From assembly GCF_050908995.1 (NCBI RefSeq), contig NC_135124.1:3658001-3722000 (forward strand): a stretch of DNA of 64,000 bases, read 5' to 3'. Shown piece after piece: positions 34,518 to 45,140 of this stretch. Within the stretch, counting starts at the first letter, position 1. Each line of letters opens with the position of its first letter. A program made the translations under genes and the position numbers. The stretch is from Andrena cerasifolii (taxonomy: Eukaryota; Arthropoda; Insecta; Hymenoptera; Andrenidae). Below the pieces are notes generated by a model. It was not told the DNA's origin, did no database searches, and worked only from the letters and a program-made list of their open reading frames with translations.

Positions 34518-35000
34518 AGATGGCTGTCGAACTGTGTTATTGATTAAATTTGGACGTAAAAACATTTCTTTTGCAGCGCGTTATACGGCATCAAACACTG
34601 AACATTTTGTCCATTTACGGTTTTCTTCTACCTCGCACCGTTACAAAGTTATACTCGAAAAACGAAAAATCGCTGAAAATTTGGGGGCTGATTTCACCCC
34701 CTCAGAGTGTTTTTCCGCAGAAAAAAAAATCGTTTCTTACATACTCCGACATGCTCTACAATCGTACGGAGTTTCATTACGATCAGAATTTTCGGTTTCG
34801 ATATGTTTCCTTGTTAGCCTATATCAGACGACGCAGCTAAGCTGATTTCAAGTTGTTTGAATTTGTGCTTATGCGTGTGGGGATGCATTTTTTCACCCCA
34901 CGGATATTTTTTTTAAATTTGTATTGTCATCATAACTATGTACGCCTGCAAAGTTCCAAGTCTATTGGATTCGAGGAAGTGGGTTAAAATTAAGTTTCAA
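34518..35000. repeat. Repeat-like DNA adjoining the palindrome
   Basis: It contains phrases typical of TTAA foldback interiors (GGGGGCTGATTTCACCCCCT, TTTTTCACCCCACGG) and open frames on the plus strand in two phases. It probably belongs to the palindromic element or to another decayed one. I cannot define its ends. Confidence 0.35.
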
Positions 35001-35276
35001 GATTTTAACCAAGCATACAAACAATCAGAGGGGTGAAGCTAATATAAAATCGTTTAAAAACAATGCTTCTGAGCAGCAACTCGAGACAGAATTTGCAACA
35101 CAATAGAACTTGTAACAGCGCCCGTGAAAACATGCTGACATCCTTCGCTACCGTGGCGAACAGTTCGCGGAGAAACGTGAAAGTAACGTGCCGCTGGTCG
35201 AGACAAAGAAAAACTATGAAAATCACGTCTGTTCGAGCTGGTATTTCGTGCACGGTGTTTAGGAGCTGAAGGATCA

Positions 35277-35533
35277 CGTGGGATGATGAAAGGAATTTTC
35301 TCGTTGCCAGAGGATCAGGTAGAGGGACTTGATCGTACGGAAATCAAAGACTTTCGGTTCCTCGCCTTTGTCAGTAGTGATTGGTGATGCATCATTGCAA
35401 GATCCCGCAGTTAGGAGCCGAGGAACTTCTATGGGCTTGGTGCAGAAACGACCTACTAGCACAAATACCGCGCCTTTCGACGTTCTGACCATACCCTCGA
35501 ACATACGGAGATATTGAAATTCGTTGCTGGTTC
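35277..35533 (-). CDS. Unrecognised open frame, possible exon
   Basis: On the minus strand a frame closed upstream by TGA gives NEFQYLRMFEGMVRTSKGAV, then FVLVGRFCTKPIEVPRLLT and KGEEPKVFDFRTIKSLYL. The codon content is more balanced than in the AT-rich surroundings. I see no convincing acceptor or donor and do not recognise the protein, so a chance frame is likely. Confidence 0.15.
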
Positions 35534-36124
35534 AGTGGCATCCATTCTGCTGCAATAATGCAATATGGATATTTGTATCCATCTTCCTTGTTTTCTTTAA
35601 TAAATTTTCTTTAGTAAATCCCTTTAGTTCTAATTTCAAATAATAATGGACACGATGTGTGTATATTTCTTTATTTCGTAAAATTGTAAATATTATTTAC
35701 TCATGTACTAGGGTGGAATTGCTGTAATTTCAGTCAACTTTAGAACATCGATATTTGCTTTGCAACCTTTTGTATCATCGATTCAGTGTTCAGATACTTA
35801 CGTCATATTTTTGTGATCGTAGGTGAAAATATTTTAAGTCATTTGAAAACGCCAAGGCTGCAATATTTCCATTTCAAATCCTTTGCTACCCTGTTGTAGT
35901 TTGCTATATGTGGGGTAAGATGAAATTTCTAATGTAACCGAAAAAGTCGTAAGCCTGCATGTAAAAATTAATTGAGAATGAAGTAAAAAATTATTTTACA
36001 CCACTGTTTGAGGAAGGCATTATTTGGAGAGAATCCTTTTCAAAATTTTATAAAAGCGAAATTAAGTCCTACTGGAGGAGGCGAATCCTCGTATTACCAA
36101 CTACATTATGGGTAAATCTAAAAT
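35534..36124. other. Unassigned interval
   Basis: AT-rich DNA. No feature supported. Confidence 0.4.
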
Positions 36125-36409
36125 CTACTGTGTGACTCGTAGGTTGTTCTGTGGACTTTCATCTATCGTTCGCGTGGAAAACACATATCGATTACAACTG
36201 GTATCGTTTACCGGAGAGAAGGCAAGAGTTTCTTCTTGCGAATGAAAGTCGTAGACGTCCATTCCTTTCCCACAGCTCGCATTAAGATCGTGGAAAAGTC
36301 TGAGAGACTGGGGCCACGTGTGCAAAAGGGTGTATCCGCGACTATACAAGACCATTTTCTCTATGTCGTCGTTTACACATTGTAATAAGAATAATAATAT
36401 TCGTATCAT
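36125..36409 (-). CDS. Unrecognised 94-residue open frame with hydrophobic start
   Basis: It starts MIRILLFLLQCVND, a short hydrophobic run that could be a weak signal peptide, and continues with three more cysteines and a moderately polar body (GMDVYDFHSQEET). The third-position base use is more mixed than in neighbouring AT-rich DNA. No homologue is recognised and no splice or promoter evidence is seen. It may be an exon, a small secreted protein, or chance. Confidence 0.2.
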   Translation of the reverse strand: MIRILLFLLQCVNDDIEKMVLYSRGYTLLHTWPQSLRLFHDLNASCGKGMDVYDFHSQEETLAFSPVNDTSCNRYVFSTRTIDESPQNNLRVTQ

Positions 36410-36740
36410 TGCACCAAATCAGTGCTAGTAGACAACATACATAATGTAATATACAATACGCGAATAGGATGTCGTAGTAAATAGCACAATTGCAAAGTAA
36501 CCCACTGACAGAGATTATTTTACCCTATTGGCGTACAAGTTAAAGCTTAATCTTGAAAGAAGAATATTGAATTTAAATTGAAGAGAAATGTACTGAAACC
36601 AGGGGAAAATTAAAAACAAATGAGGTAACATTTAAAACTAAGAGAAACAAATGGAAAGAAAATTAAAAGAGGATAACATGGATTCTATGCAATGTATTTT
36701 TCTTATGTATTCTATTTTGTTACCTTCGTTGGTGAATGTA

Positions 36741-37162
36741 CAGTGTTTCACCTAACTTTATCACCTGAAATATTTCTGCTATATTTAAAATTTGATCAAA
36801 ATGTTTCCTACAAAAGTTGCATAGTTTTGTGGAGGCTGGGCTATAGTAACAATAGTTTTATTCTGTTGGGAGGAGTTAATGAGGTGAATCTTTCTTTTTT
36901 TTTAAGTTTTTTAAAGGATATTTAGTGACCTTGCAGGACATATTTTTGTAGGTCATTGAATTCGTCTTTTAACAACAAATAAAATAGGTACAGCATTCAA
37001 TGCAAGAAAGCAATGGTAACCTTATAATATTAACCCCTCTCAACAGAATAAAACTATTGTTACTATATGCCAGCCTTCACATACCTGTTCAAACACTTTT
37101 ATAAAATTTTAAACAGGTATAGCAAAAATGTCTCAGGTGATAAAGTCAGGTGAAACACTCTG
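36741..37162. mobile_element. TIR element with about 140-bp arms
   Basis: CAGTGTTTCACCTAACTTTA at 36741 pairs with the inverse TAAAGTCAGGTGAAACACTC / TG ending 37162. The arms stay alignable through TATAGTAACAATAGTTTTAT / ATAAAACTATTGTTACTATA. No clear target duplication is seen; the CA/TG tips do not decide the superfamily. Confidence 0.7.
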
Positions 37163-37464
37163 TGGAAAATGCTATCCTCAGGGACGCAGTCATATTTACA
37201 CGACTCGCTCCTCGCTAACCGCGAATGTCACCCTGGTCAGTCTTTCACTACCAGCCGTGCAAACGGCTTGTTCATTCCTATTTGCTACGCATTAAAATAC
37301 CACACCACATTTCACTACTGTTTTGCATACTATTATAGTCACCAGATTATTACCAGTATAGACCACCACATTTATGGCACGCGCTAAATGGTACTAAAAA
37401 AATACAAATCCCGAACTCTGAGGCACGTAACCTCATGAATTACTACCCTTGCGCGCCATGTTAA

Positions 37465-38262
37465 GCCGGGAATCCACCGGGAAGCTAAGCTAAGCTGAGC
37501 TGAGCTGAGCTGAGGTGAGCTGAGGTGAGCTGAGGTGAGCTGAGGTGAGCTGAGGTGAGCTGAGGTGAGCTGAGGTTGAGCTGAGGTTGAGCTGAGGTGA
37601 GCTGAGGTTGAGCTGAGGTTGAGCTGAGGTTGAGCTGACGTTGAGCTGAGGTTGAGCTGAGGTTGAGCTGAGGTTGAGCTGAGGTGAGCTGAGGTGAGCT
37701 GAGGTGAGCTGAGGTGAGCTGAGGTGAGCTGAGGTGAGTTGAGGTTGAGCTGAGGTGAGCTGAGGTTGAGCTGAGGTTGAGCTGAGGTGAGCTGAGGTGA
37801 GCTGAGGTGAACTGAGGTTGAGCTGAGGTTGAGCTGAGGTTGAGATGAGGTGAGCTGAGGTGAGCTGAGGTGAGCTGAGGGGAGCTGAGCTGAGCTGAAC
37901 TGAGCTGAGGTGAGCTGAGGTGAGCTGAGGGGAGCTGAGCTGAGCTGAACTGAGCTGAGCTGAGCTGAGCTGAGCTGAGCTGAGCTGAGCTAAGCTGAGC
38001 TGAGCTGAGCTGAGCTGAGCTGTGCTGGGCTGAGCTGAACTGAGCTGAACTGAGCTGAGCTGAGATGAGCTGAGCTATGCTATGCTATGCTATGCTATGC
38101 TCTGCTATGCGATGCTATGTTTTAACGTAGCTTTTGGTGGAAACGGTTTCATAAGAATGTATCGAAGCTAATTTTTTTAGCACGTAGCATGGCATAGCAT
38201 GACATAGCATAGCATAGCATATCATCGCATAGCATAGCTTATCTTCTCGGTGGATTCCCGGC
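37465..38262. mobile_element. Satellite-bearing TIR element, copy 1
   Basis: The ends are GCCGGGAATCCACCGG at 37465 and its inverse (CGGTGGATTCCCGGC) at 38262; TTAA precedes the left end and TTTA follows the right. From about 37490 to 38085 the left arm is an array of pentamer-derived units (GAGCT, GAGGT, later CTATG), mostly as 10- and 11-bp repeats. A core of about 60 bp (GCGATGCTATGTTTTAACG to ATCGAAGCTA, 38109-38170) and a short right arm of CATAG repeats follow. No coding capacity. Confidence 0.88.
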
Positions 38263-38352
38263 TTTATGGTACATCGTGTAATTGGGGTGAACGTCCATAT
38301 ATGTAGGTACAGTATTATTCTCTAGAAAAGTTGAAAAACACTCTGACATAGT

Positions 38353-38709
38353 CAGGGACGGATTTGGAGATTTGACGGCCCTAGGTTAACAAGTTTGATT
38401 TCCTTTCCGTGAAGTAGGTATCATCAAATATTTGAATTTAAAAGACTCGACTATATTAAAATTAATTCATTATGACAACTCGCATATGAGTTGTCGCTAA
38501 TTTGCTACATGAAAAGAAGCGAATTGTTTTTAAAATTGTCCCAAGCGTTTAATGATCACCCGGTCAAAACAGTAAAAATAAAAAAGTGACCCTTTTGTAT
38601 TAAATTATGTTTAATATTTTATTCGCATATTAAGCATATAGGTTGTCGGCCTACAAAATTTGCCACCCTAGGCTGCAACTCATTTAACCTATATACAGAT
38701 TCACCCCTG
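38353..38709. mobile_element. Possible hAT-type element
   Basis: CAGGGACGGATTTGGA at 38353 resembles the inverse of the right side ending TTCACCCCTG at 38709. CCCTAGG lies near the inner edge of each arm. hAT tips often read CAGNGGCGGAT, as at 60899-61264, but the flanking octamers here do not match. The assignment is tentative. Confidence 0.4.
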
Positions 38710-39785
38710 TGCTGATTCAGGTCACACCTCGGGTTACTGGATTTACCTCATTTTTAAATTGCTTGCAGATCATTATTATGTGGAGAATTTCACATCATAA
38801 ACATTTTGTTTAGTATACCACCAGAAATATAAGGTTACATTCATTGCTTACACGGAAAAATATTATATTTTTTAAGAGGTGGCCAAAACTGTTACAATAC
38901 CTTAAAGTGGCCACAAATGGTGCATCCACCCTACCTACTTCTCATTTTACTGTCTCACTGGTACACAGCTCGCTTCAGAGCCTCGTAAGAATTTCGCTGC
39001 TGCCTGCGATCAAGCGTATTCTACTTTTTTACAGTTAATCCGCGTGCCCGAATGTCAAGTTCCACCTTGTATAACATCTTACACTTCTTAGAAATCTTTT
39101 CAGGACACGGCGGCAAGAAGCAGTTCTAGAATCCCGCCGGTAGAATAAAGGCCCGAAAATTTATTACCAAGGAATAACGAGGAGCCGGCCGATCGCGTGA
39201 GAATTGCGAGTATGCGGCAAGATAACGAGCCTCGCAGCGTTCGAAAGTAAGACCGAACGAAAGAGAACACGCGGGGACACATAATAAATACGATGCAAAT
39301 TGCACCGAGGCAGTACAAAGGAGTCGATTAGCATGAGAGTGGGCAGCTGGCGCGTACTTGCATCGGGCAATTACAAGGAAGCGTGGTCGCGGAAGGAGTC
39401 AGTGTGCCGATCCGTTATGAGCCTGAGGCTATCGGGATTTCGGTGGTACATAAATATGTATGCTCGCTCGGCCCACATAGGGCCTCGTGGGACCACGTGG
39501 ATTCCTTACAGGGGCCGACTCATGGGAAAGTCAAAAGTGACCACACCGGGCACTCTAGCCCAATAAGTGTTATACGGAATGGAGCACAGTTCGTAGTATA
39601 AATAGAAAAGAAATAACGTTTTTTTTGTGGGGGGAGTTTAATGTCGGAGAAACTACCTATATTGATTATGAGCGACGTAATATATATACGACAGATACAA
39701 TTAATATTTATCTCGATTCGTGCAGCACCCTCGATTATTTAAGGAAACTAAGCACTTTAGGTATTCCTGATAGTGAAATTGTTTT
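38710..39785. other. Unassigned interval with GC-richer block
   Basis: About 39080-39600 is GC-richer and open in several frames on both strands (for example 39300-39566). None is recognised. An exon or regulatory block of a neighbouring gene is possible. Confidence 0.3.
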
Positions 39786-39895
39786 TTAAGGGGCTGTTCC
39801 GGTCTAGAGCCTAAAAATTGGTGATATTTAGGAATTAATTAAAGGAAAACTACTATATATTATTTAATGTGACTTTTTGCAGTTTATTAACCCCT
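39786..39895. mobile_element. Solo end of the TTAA GGGGAGGTTCCGG family
   Basis: TTAAGGGGCTGTTCCGGTCT followed by AGAGCC and GGAATTAATTAAAGGAAAAC matches, base for base over most of about 100 bp, the inverted right end of 57413-58153. No partner end is visible, so this is a truncated copy. Confidence 0.75.
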
Positions 39896-41317
39896 TAGCG
39901 TTCAGATTTTTTTTAACGGGTACCGTTCAAAAATGCACAATTTTTTTTGCATAAATTCATATATTGTGGGTGTTGTACATATCTTGTTTCTAACGTTTTC
40001 AGTATTGAACGAAGTAGTTTTACCTAAATAGTCTAAAGAAAGCAAAAGATGGCATATAAAACATTCTATTCTGTTTCATATATTACAGTTCATTATACAG
40101 TAATATAAGAAAAAGCAATTAAAAATGTAATTGGGTGTGATACATCTTGAAACAAGGCACACGAAAACCACAAAATTGAGGTTGGGAGAATACTATAAGA
40201 AAGACTGAATGCTAGTTACGCAAAGACTGAAGGAACGAATAACAGGAGACAGCGGAGATTGTGAATAGTATTATTTTATATTTATTCAATATACAACGTG
40301 TTGTGTTCAGAAAGCAATCAACATGTCTTACAATTTGTATAAGATAGCACTATTGAATACACATACATCCAATATTAAAAAGAGGTTCAATCTCTTATTG
40401 ATATTTAAATATACATACAATATTCATTTTATATTAGAAAAAAATATTTTTGTCCAAATATACATAAAATATTTATTTACTATTAGAAGCAAAATATTTT
40501 TTTCGAATGTTCGTGAAATATTCATTTTATATTATAAAAACAATTTTTTTTAAATTTAAAGTATATATATATTTAATGGTAGTGTGACGTCTCGGCCCCA
40601 CCACGGTTTCGCGACTTAGTGTCGGCGAGCGCCACTAGAGGTCTAATCTTCTCGCAAGTTCTAATTTCCACTCTCATTCATATATACACGAGTTCCAAAT
40701 TATGACCTCTTGTGTCCCCGTGTTTCTACATTTAATTTCAGCGTTCTGTTTTACTTTTAGATGGCGAATCGCTCCCTCTTCAGTTACATCACATGCTCGC
40801 GAGCTGTTTAAATCAAAATACATAATATTATTAATATTCGCATAAAATTTATTACATCTTTCATTACAATGTACGCGTTACACGCGACCTTTGCCATTAA
40901 AATCATTCAAGTAATTACTGGTAACGGCACAAACAGTTATAATGATAATGAAGGTTTATTACACAGTAACAGAAAAGGACACAAATAAGAAAAGAATACA
41001 AAGCAAGTTAATACTACAGTCTTCCCCAGTGTAAAGGTCACATGAAGCGAGAAGTATTACGTTGCTATTAACACATTCGCTGCATATACATTATGCATGG
41101 ATATGTATGTATGTCCCCTATCATTCCCGGGGTGTGGCAACGAAAGCGTAATGTTTATTCTAAGTAATTACTTCCACATTCCGCGATATCCTCTAACGAT
41201 TGTTGTACATATATGAGTGATGGTGCACACTCCCGATTTTTTACCAAATTGTAGGGACAAAAGTCTCAGATCAAATCCATCACGCAATAATAAAATTAAC
41301 TTTTGTAACGAACTTTT
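39896..41317. other. Unassigned AT-rich interval
   Basis: Very AT-rich around 40300-40570, with imperfect ATATTCATTTTATATTA-like repeats. 40590-40660 is a short GC-richer patch. No gene supported. Confidence 0.4.
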
Positions 41318-42192
41318 CAACCCTTCGTTGACACTCTGGGTGCGAGCCACCCATAAGCTGATTTTGACGCTCTGCACCTTCTATATGTAAAATAAATACC
41401 TTTTCTCCAAAGCCGACATAAAAACTATTTTTTCTCTGAAAATATTATATCCGAACAATAAGTTGTTTTTATGTTTTTTTGTGGTGTAGCTTATATTGTT
41501 TTTGGCGTGTATATATACATGAATTTATTTTTATGTGCATTTGACTGGACTATTTATGAGGTTAAATCTATGAATTTTAGAATAACTATTTATGTTGATT
41601 ATGTTAGTATGATATTTTTAGGAGTTGTTTTGATTAATTCTTCAATAGTTCTTTTGTATAGGATGGATTATATATCTGGGGATAAGACTATTGACCGATT
41701 GAAATATCTTATTTTTTTATTTGTTTTGTCTATATGTTTAATAGTTTTAACACCTAATATTTTGAGTATTCTTTTGGGCTGGGATGGGTTGGGGTTAATC
41801 TCCTACTGTTTGGTTGTTTATTATCAAAGTGATATTGCTTATAGATCTGGAATATTAACTATTTTATGTAATCGGTTGGGTGACATTGGTTTGTTTCTAC
41901 ATTTTTAGCTTCTAATATTGAAATTTGCAAAAGTTACAATTTTTGGAAGATTTTCTTCGTGTTACCTCGACACACGGTAATCTAAATTTTTTTTTACAAA
42001 AACTGTGATGAGATTTCAATCACAAAACTATTGGAATACATTCTACAGACCTCAGAATTGGCCCATGATTTTTTCCATAACGATTGGATTCTTCAGATAA
42101 GAATGGCAGTCGTCAAAAATTGTTCCGGGTGTGAGCCACCCAGGTATGTCGAAGTTGATGGAAGAAAGGAGGCGTGTCAACGAGGGGTTAAA
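41318..42192. repeat. Short inverted repeat flanking the NUMT
   Basis: AACCCTTCGTTGACAC at 41321 is matched inverted by GTGTCAACGAGGGGTT near 42175. A TGGGTGYGAGCCACCCA-like palindrome lies just inside each. Both lie outside the nad5 fragment. This may be a decayed TIR element containing the NUMT, or two members of one repeat family. Confidence 0.45.
41463..41908 (+). pseudogene. nad5: Nuclear copy of mitochondrial nad5 (NUMT), 5' part
   Basis: The translation from 41471 is an uninterrupted 145 residues matching the N-terminal part of NADH dehydrogenase subunit 5: the family signature LLGWDGLGLISYCLVVYYQ, preceded by SILVLTPN-like PNILSI, and the ending NRLGDIGLF. Hydrophobic helices and T/G-rich plus-strand composition are typical of insect minor-strand genes. 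It stops after about 450 bp, whereas nad5 is normally some 1.6-1.7 kb, and sits among nuclear repeats. The intact frame suggests a young insertion. Confidence 0.92.
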
Positions 42193-42199
42193 TCTGACT

Positions 42200-42872
42200 C
42201 TTGCGCCGTGGATTTTTCAATGGCACTGATGCAAAATCCACGCATTAGCTTCCAAGAAAAAAAGAATTAAAAAAAAAACCACGCAACTAATACGTTCTCT
42301 GGAAGAACGTTCATTTTCTATCTTCGACATTGGCAGAAAGCAGAGAACGTATCTGCACTTTCCATCGTCGAAAGAGCCCGTCCGTCAATACGGGTTTCCA
42401 CGCGAAATCTGGGGCGCACTCTTCCAGAACGATCTTTCCATGAAGGTTTTTCGTTGGGCGGCTAAGGAATCGCGATGTTCACTCGCTCAAAACGCGTGCC
42501 GGAACGGTGACTCGCGGGTGTGCTTTTCGAAGCAGTCAAGGCCAGGCCGCCTTTCGCCGCTCGGGAACATGAAAGGAATGCGTATCCTCCGTCGGTCGAT
42601 CCGATCCTGGTGCAGGTGGATCGAAGGCATGGCCGATGGGCCTGCGAATTGGGTCAACGAATCGCGCGGTATGAGCCCGCGAAGGTACCACAACAATCGA
42701 CACGATTCTCAACGACATGTTCCGCGCCCGATCAGCCGTAAGGCGAATTTGCCCGACGACGGCTCATTAGCGAGCCAATTAAGCAGCGCTTTTACGCGCA
42801 GAGGCGGCGATCGTGAAAATCGGGACGCGTGCGTTTTGAAGAGAAGCATTTTCGAATAGGATTCAGATTGCT
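42200..42872. other. Unassigned GC-richer interval
   Basis: About 42290-42860 is GC-rich and carries several overlapping frames (the longest 42440-42859 on the plus strand, 139 residues, Arg/Ser-rich). Frames open in all phases point to composition rather than coding. No protein recognised. A possible exon or regulatory block. Confidence 0.3.
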
Positions 42873-42886
42873 TGTACATAATATGT

Positions 42887-43454
42887 GCCAGCGGCAGTGG
42901 CCGCGATGGAAACACCGGTTCTCGTTCGATCACCGAAGACAAGCATCGTGGGGCGCGTATCGGGGAAAGATGGGTGACCGTTTTTCTCCTGGTGCGTTGC
43001 TTGCTGCTGGCAACTTTAGGGCCCGTTCTACACTATCGGGGTCCGGTCACGGTGTCCAGTCTCGATCAAAATCATATCCGTGAGCGTCCAATACTATCAA
43101 GTCGGACGAGTTGGGACGCTCACGGATATGATTTTGATCGAGACTGGACACCGTGACCGGACCCCGATAGTGTGGAAACGGGCCTTACGGGGGTAGGTTT
43201 CCCCGGTTGCGAACTTTATAATTCGTGACCGTTATGGCCTACCCTACCCAATACCCAAAATTTCTTACGGTGATATCCCATCGAGTCAAGACGTGGTCTT
43301 TCGGAACCACTATGCTTTCCGCCCACCCTGTGGCCTGCACGGTCGTTTCCTAGGGAGGAATGATGCTCACTCCATCTTGCCTGGTTTATATGCTGCTATA
43401 GAGGAGACTATGAGGCGCGGGCGTCAGTGGACCTTTCTAAAAACCGACACTATC
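42887..43454 (+). mobile_element. 5S rRNA-derived SINE, longest copy, interrupted by a palindromic MITE
   Basis: A 5S-like head (GGAAACACCGGTTCTCG, then GGGGAAAGATGGGTGACCG) is followed by GCGTTGCTTGCTGCTGGCA, the nested MITE 43019-43184, and a further body (GGTAGGTTTCCCCGGTTGCG to ACCTTTCTAAAAACCG). The 14-bp duplication TGTACATAATATGT lies at 42873-42886 and 43455-43468, so all of this entered or grew as one unit. Without the MITE it is about 400 bp, longer than the copies at 6749, 7030 and 16512, which lack this 3' body. Confidence 0.85.
43019..43184. mobile_element. Palindromic Harbinger-type MITE within the SINE
   Basis: GGGCCCGTTCTACACTATCG and onward through TGAGCGTCC pairs with an inverse copy ending AACGGGCC. 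The stem is about 70 bp, with very few mismatches, around a 20-bp loop. TTA flanks both ends (43016-43018, 43185-43187), as in PIF/Harbinger. At 166 bp it is non-coding. Confidence 0.85.
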
Positions 43455-43468
43455 TGTACATAATATGT

Positions 43469-43997
43469 ATGTAAAAAGAATATATTTTCTTTAATTTGAA
43501 TCGAGCGCGCTTTGCATGCTCAGCGCACTCTCTGAACGGCTCTGACGTTTGAGGGAGATAGAGAGGGAAAGAAGGAGCAAAGGAATATATAGAGCACGTG
43601 TGCATAAAAGAATTAAATAAAGATAGTTAATTAACAGAATAGGTTAGAACGATATAAGGCGAGTGTAAATAAAGAGAGTGAAAACAATAGACTCTAATTG
43701 TCGTTTCTTTGTTTACAGGTGGGTTTGTAAATAGCTGTAAAAAGTGTAGATCAATAAGTAGTTAATAAAACATAATCTTTATTTATAGAGAAACAAATTT
43801 AGTCTGTTGTCTGATTATTAACATCGGATAGAATACCCAGTCTTATATGTATAAGCCATACAAATGACATCATTGAAAAGACTATGGAACTTGATGCCAT
43901 TTCTGTTCCAATTGTGTGCAGCATAGGGTGTGAGTAGTATAAGTAGCCGTCATAGCGGCCGCGACCCGGTTACTTGAATTCGAGCGCAACGCCATCT
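43469..43997. other. Unassigned interval
   Basis: A short purine-rich run (GAGGGAGATAGAGAGGG, about 43550-43575) and AT-rich DNA. No supported feature. Confidence 0.4.
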
Positions 43998-44106
43998 TTA
44001 ACCTTTAGAGGGTCGGGATTTTTTCATTGAAATTGTAAATTTTATTTACTTAAAAGTATTCCAATTCTTAGGTGGCCACTATAGTGGCCAGCCATCTAAC
44101 GGTTAA
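43998..44106. mobile_element. Tiny TTAA-flanked MITE related to 16789-16951
   Basis: It begins TTAACCTTTAGAGGGTCGGG and ends CCATCTAACGGTTAA. It contains GGCCACTATAGTGGCC. TTAA is at 43998-44001 and 44103-44106. The internal segment runs in the opposite orientation to the 16.8-kb copy. Confidence 0.65.
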
Positions 44107-45140
44107 CAGCTCGCATTGAAGTCAAATTGAAAGTTTCTAACCTAGAGGAAGTCTTATTTCCGGATATATTTTTTCAGGTTTTTGAAAATATGATTTTGAA
44201 GCGATATTTGAAGAATAGGGATGTACTAATAACACAGTTCGACAGCCATCTGGACTTGTAACAGTCAATAGCCGTTTCTTATAGGATTTCGTGCGCTGAA
44301 AAGGAATTCGCAAACCGTTTGTCATCATCACCCTCAGTTTTTGAGGAATTAGATTTTGAAAATAACTGCAAATTTTCAACTTTGAACATCTTTTGTGTCA
44401 AAACAGTAATAGTTCTTCGGTTGCTTGTTCCGTCAAATTATTCTATGAACCCTCACGAATGCAACGATATAAGTTATTAGTCATGCACATTTAATTATGT
44501 TTAAACAACGATCAAAGGGAAAAGAACACCTGAAATGTACCCATTTTGCAGATATCTTTCAATTTATTTCCAAAACTAAGGGTCTAGTAGAAAATCTGAC
44601 TGCTTCACGCGATGCAGCAGACAATTTTCCCTCGGAAAGCATCGACAGAAGTGGTAAGTCACGTTTTGTTTTCAATACAGAAGCGAAATAGTTTGGCAAA
44701 ACGTGCGCCGCCGACAGTGGTAGTCACGCGCGTTAGGCGGGTATTCTAGTCTAGACACTCGTTTTTGAAGGTGATATTTGGAAATTATTTCTGGAAAACC
44801 AATCGCGCCTATAGGGCAGGGGTTTTGCACACATATTTAGCAGTGTTTGAACTATCAACACAAATTTTTGGAATGCATTATATCGAAATTTGTACAAGTT
44901 ACACGCCGAAGCGCAGGTCATGTCATCAAAAACCGGCCCCTTCGGTAGTAGTCAGATTTTCTCCTAGACCCTTAGTTTAAATGGAAATAAATTGAAAAAC
45001 TGAAGGTGATGGCGACAAACGGTTTGCGGGTTCATTTTCAGCGCACGAAAACCTATAAGAAACAGCTATTGAACGTGACATGTCCAAAAAAAGTCAAATT
45101 TTGTCGAACTGCGTAATTTTCATGTTGCAAAAATGGCTTC
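44107..45140. mobile_element. Copy of the large palindromic element, rearranged
   Basis: 44220-44735 matches the left arm of 32867-34517 (ACGATATAAGTTATTAGTC, the ISKTKG frame at 44497-44691, GTTTTGTTTTCAATACAG). After CACGCGCG a TTAG-GCGGGTATTCTAGTC end begins, at the same site where the TTAA hairpin sits in the other copy. 44940-45110 resumes the right arm with an internal deletion joining CTTAGTTTAAATGG to AAACTGAAGGTGATGGCG. The same junction occurs at 62.77 kb. Confidence 0.7.

Noticed and set aside
38353..38709. Confident hAT call
   Set aside because: The tips look hAT-like but the flanking octamers do not match, so it is kept only as tentative.
41471..41908. Functional mitochondrial gene in this sequence
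   Set aside because: Only about the first third of nad5 is present and both sides are nuclear repeats without other mitochondrial genes.
42440..42859. 139-residue Arg/Ser-rich frame
   Set aside because: All phases on both strands are open in this GC-rich block, so openness is not evidence of coding.
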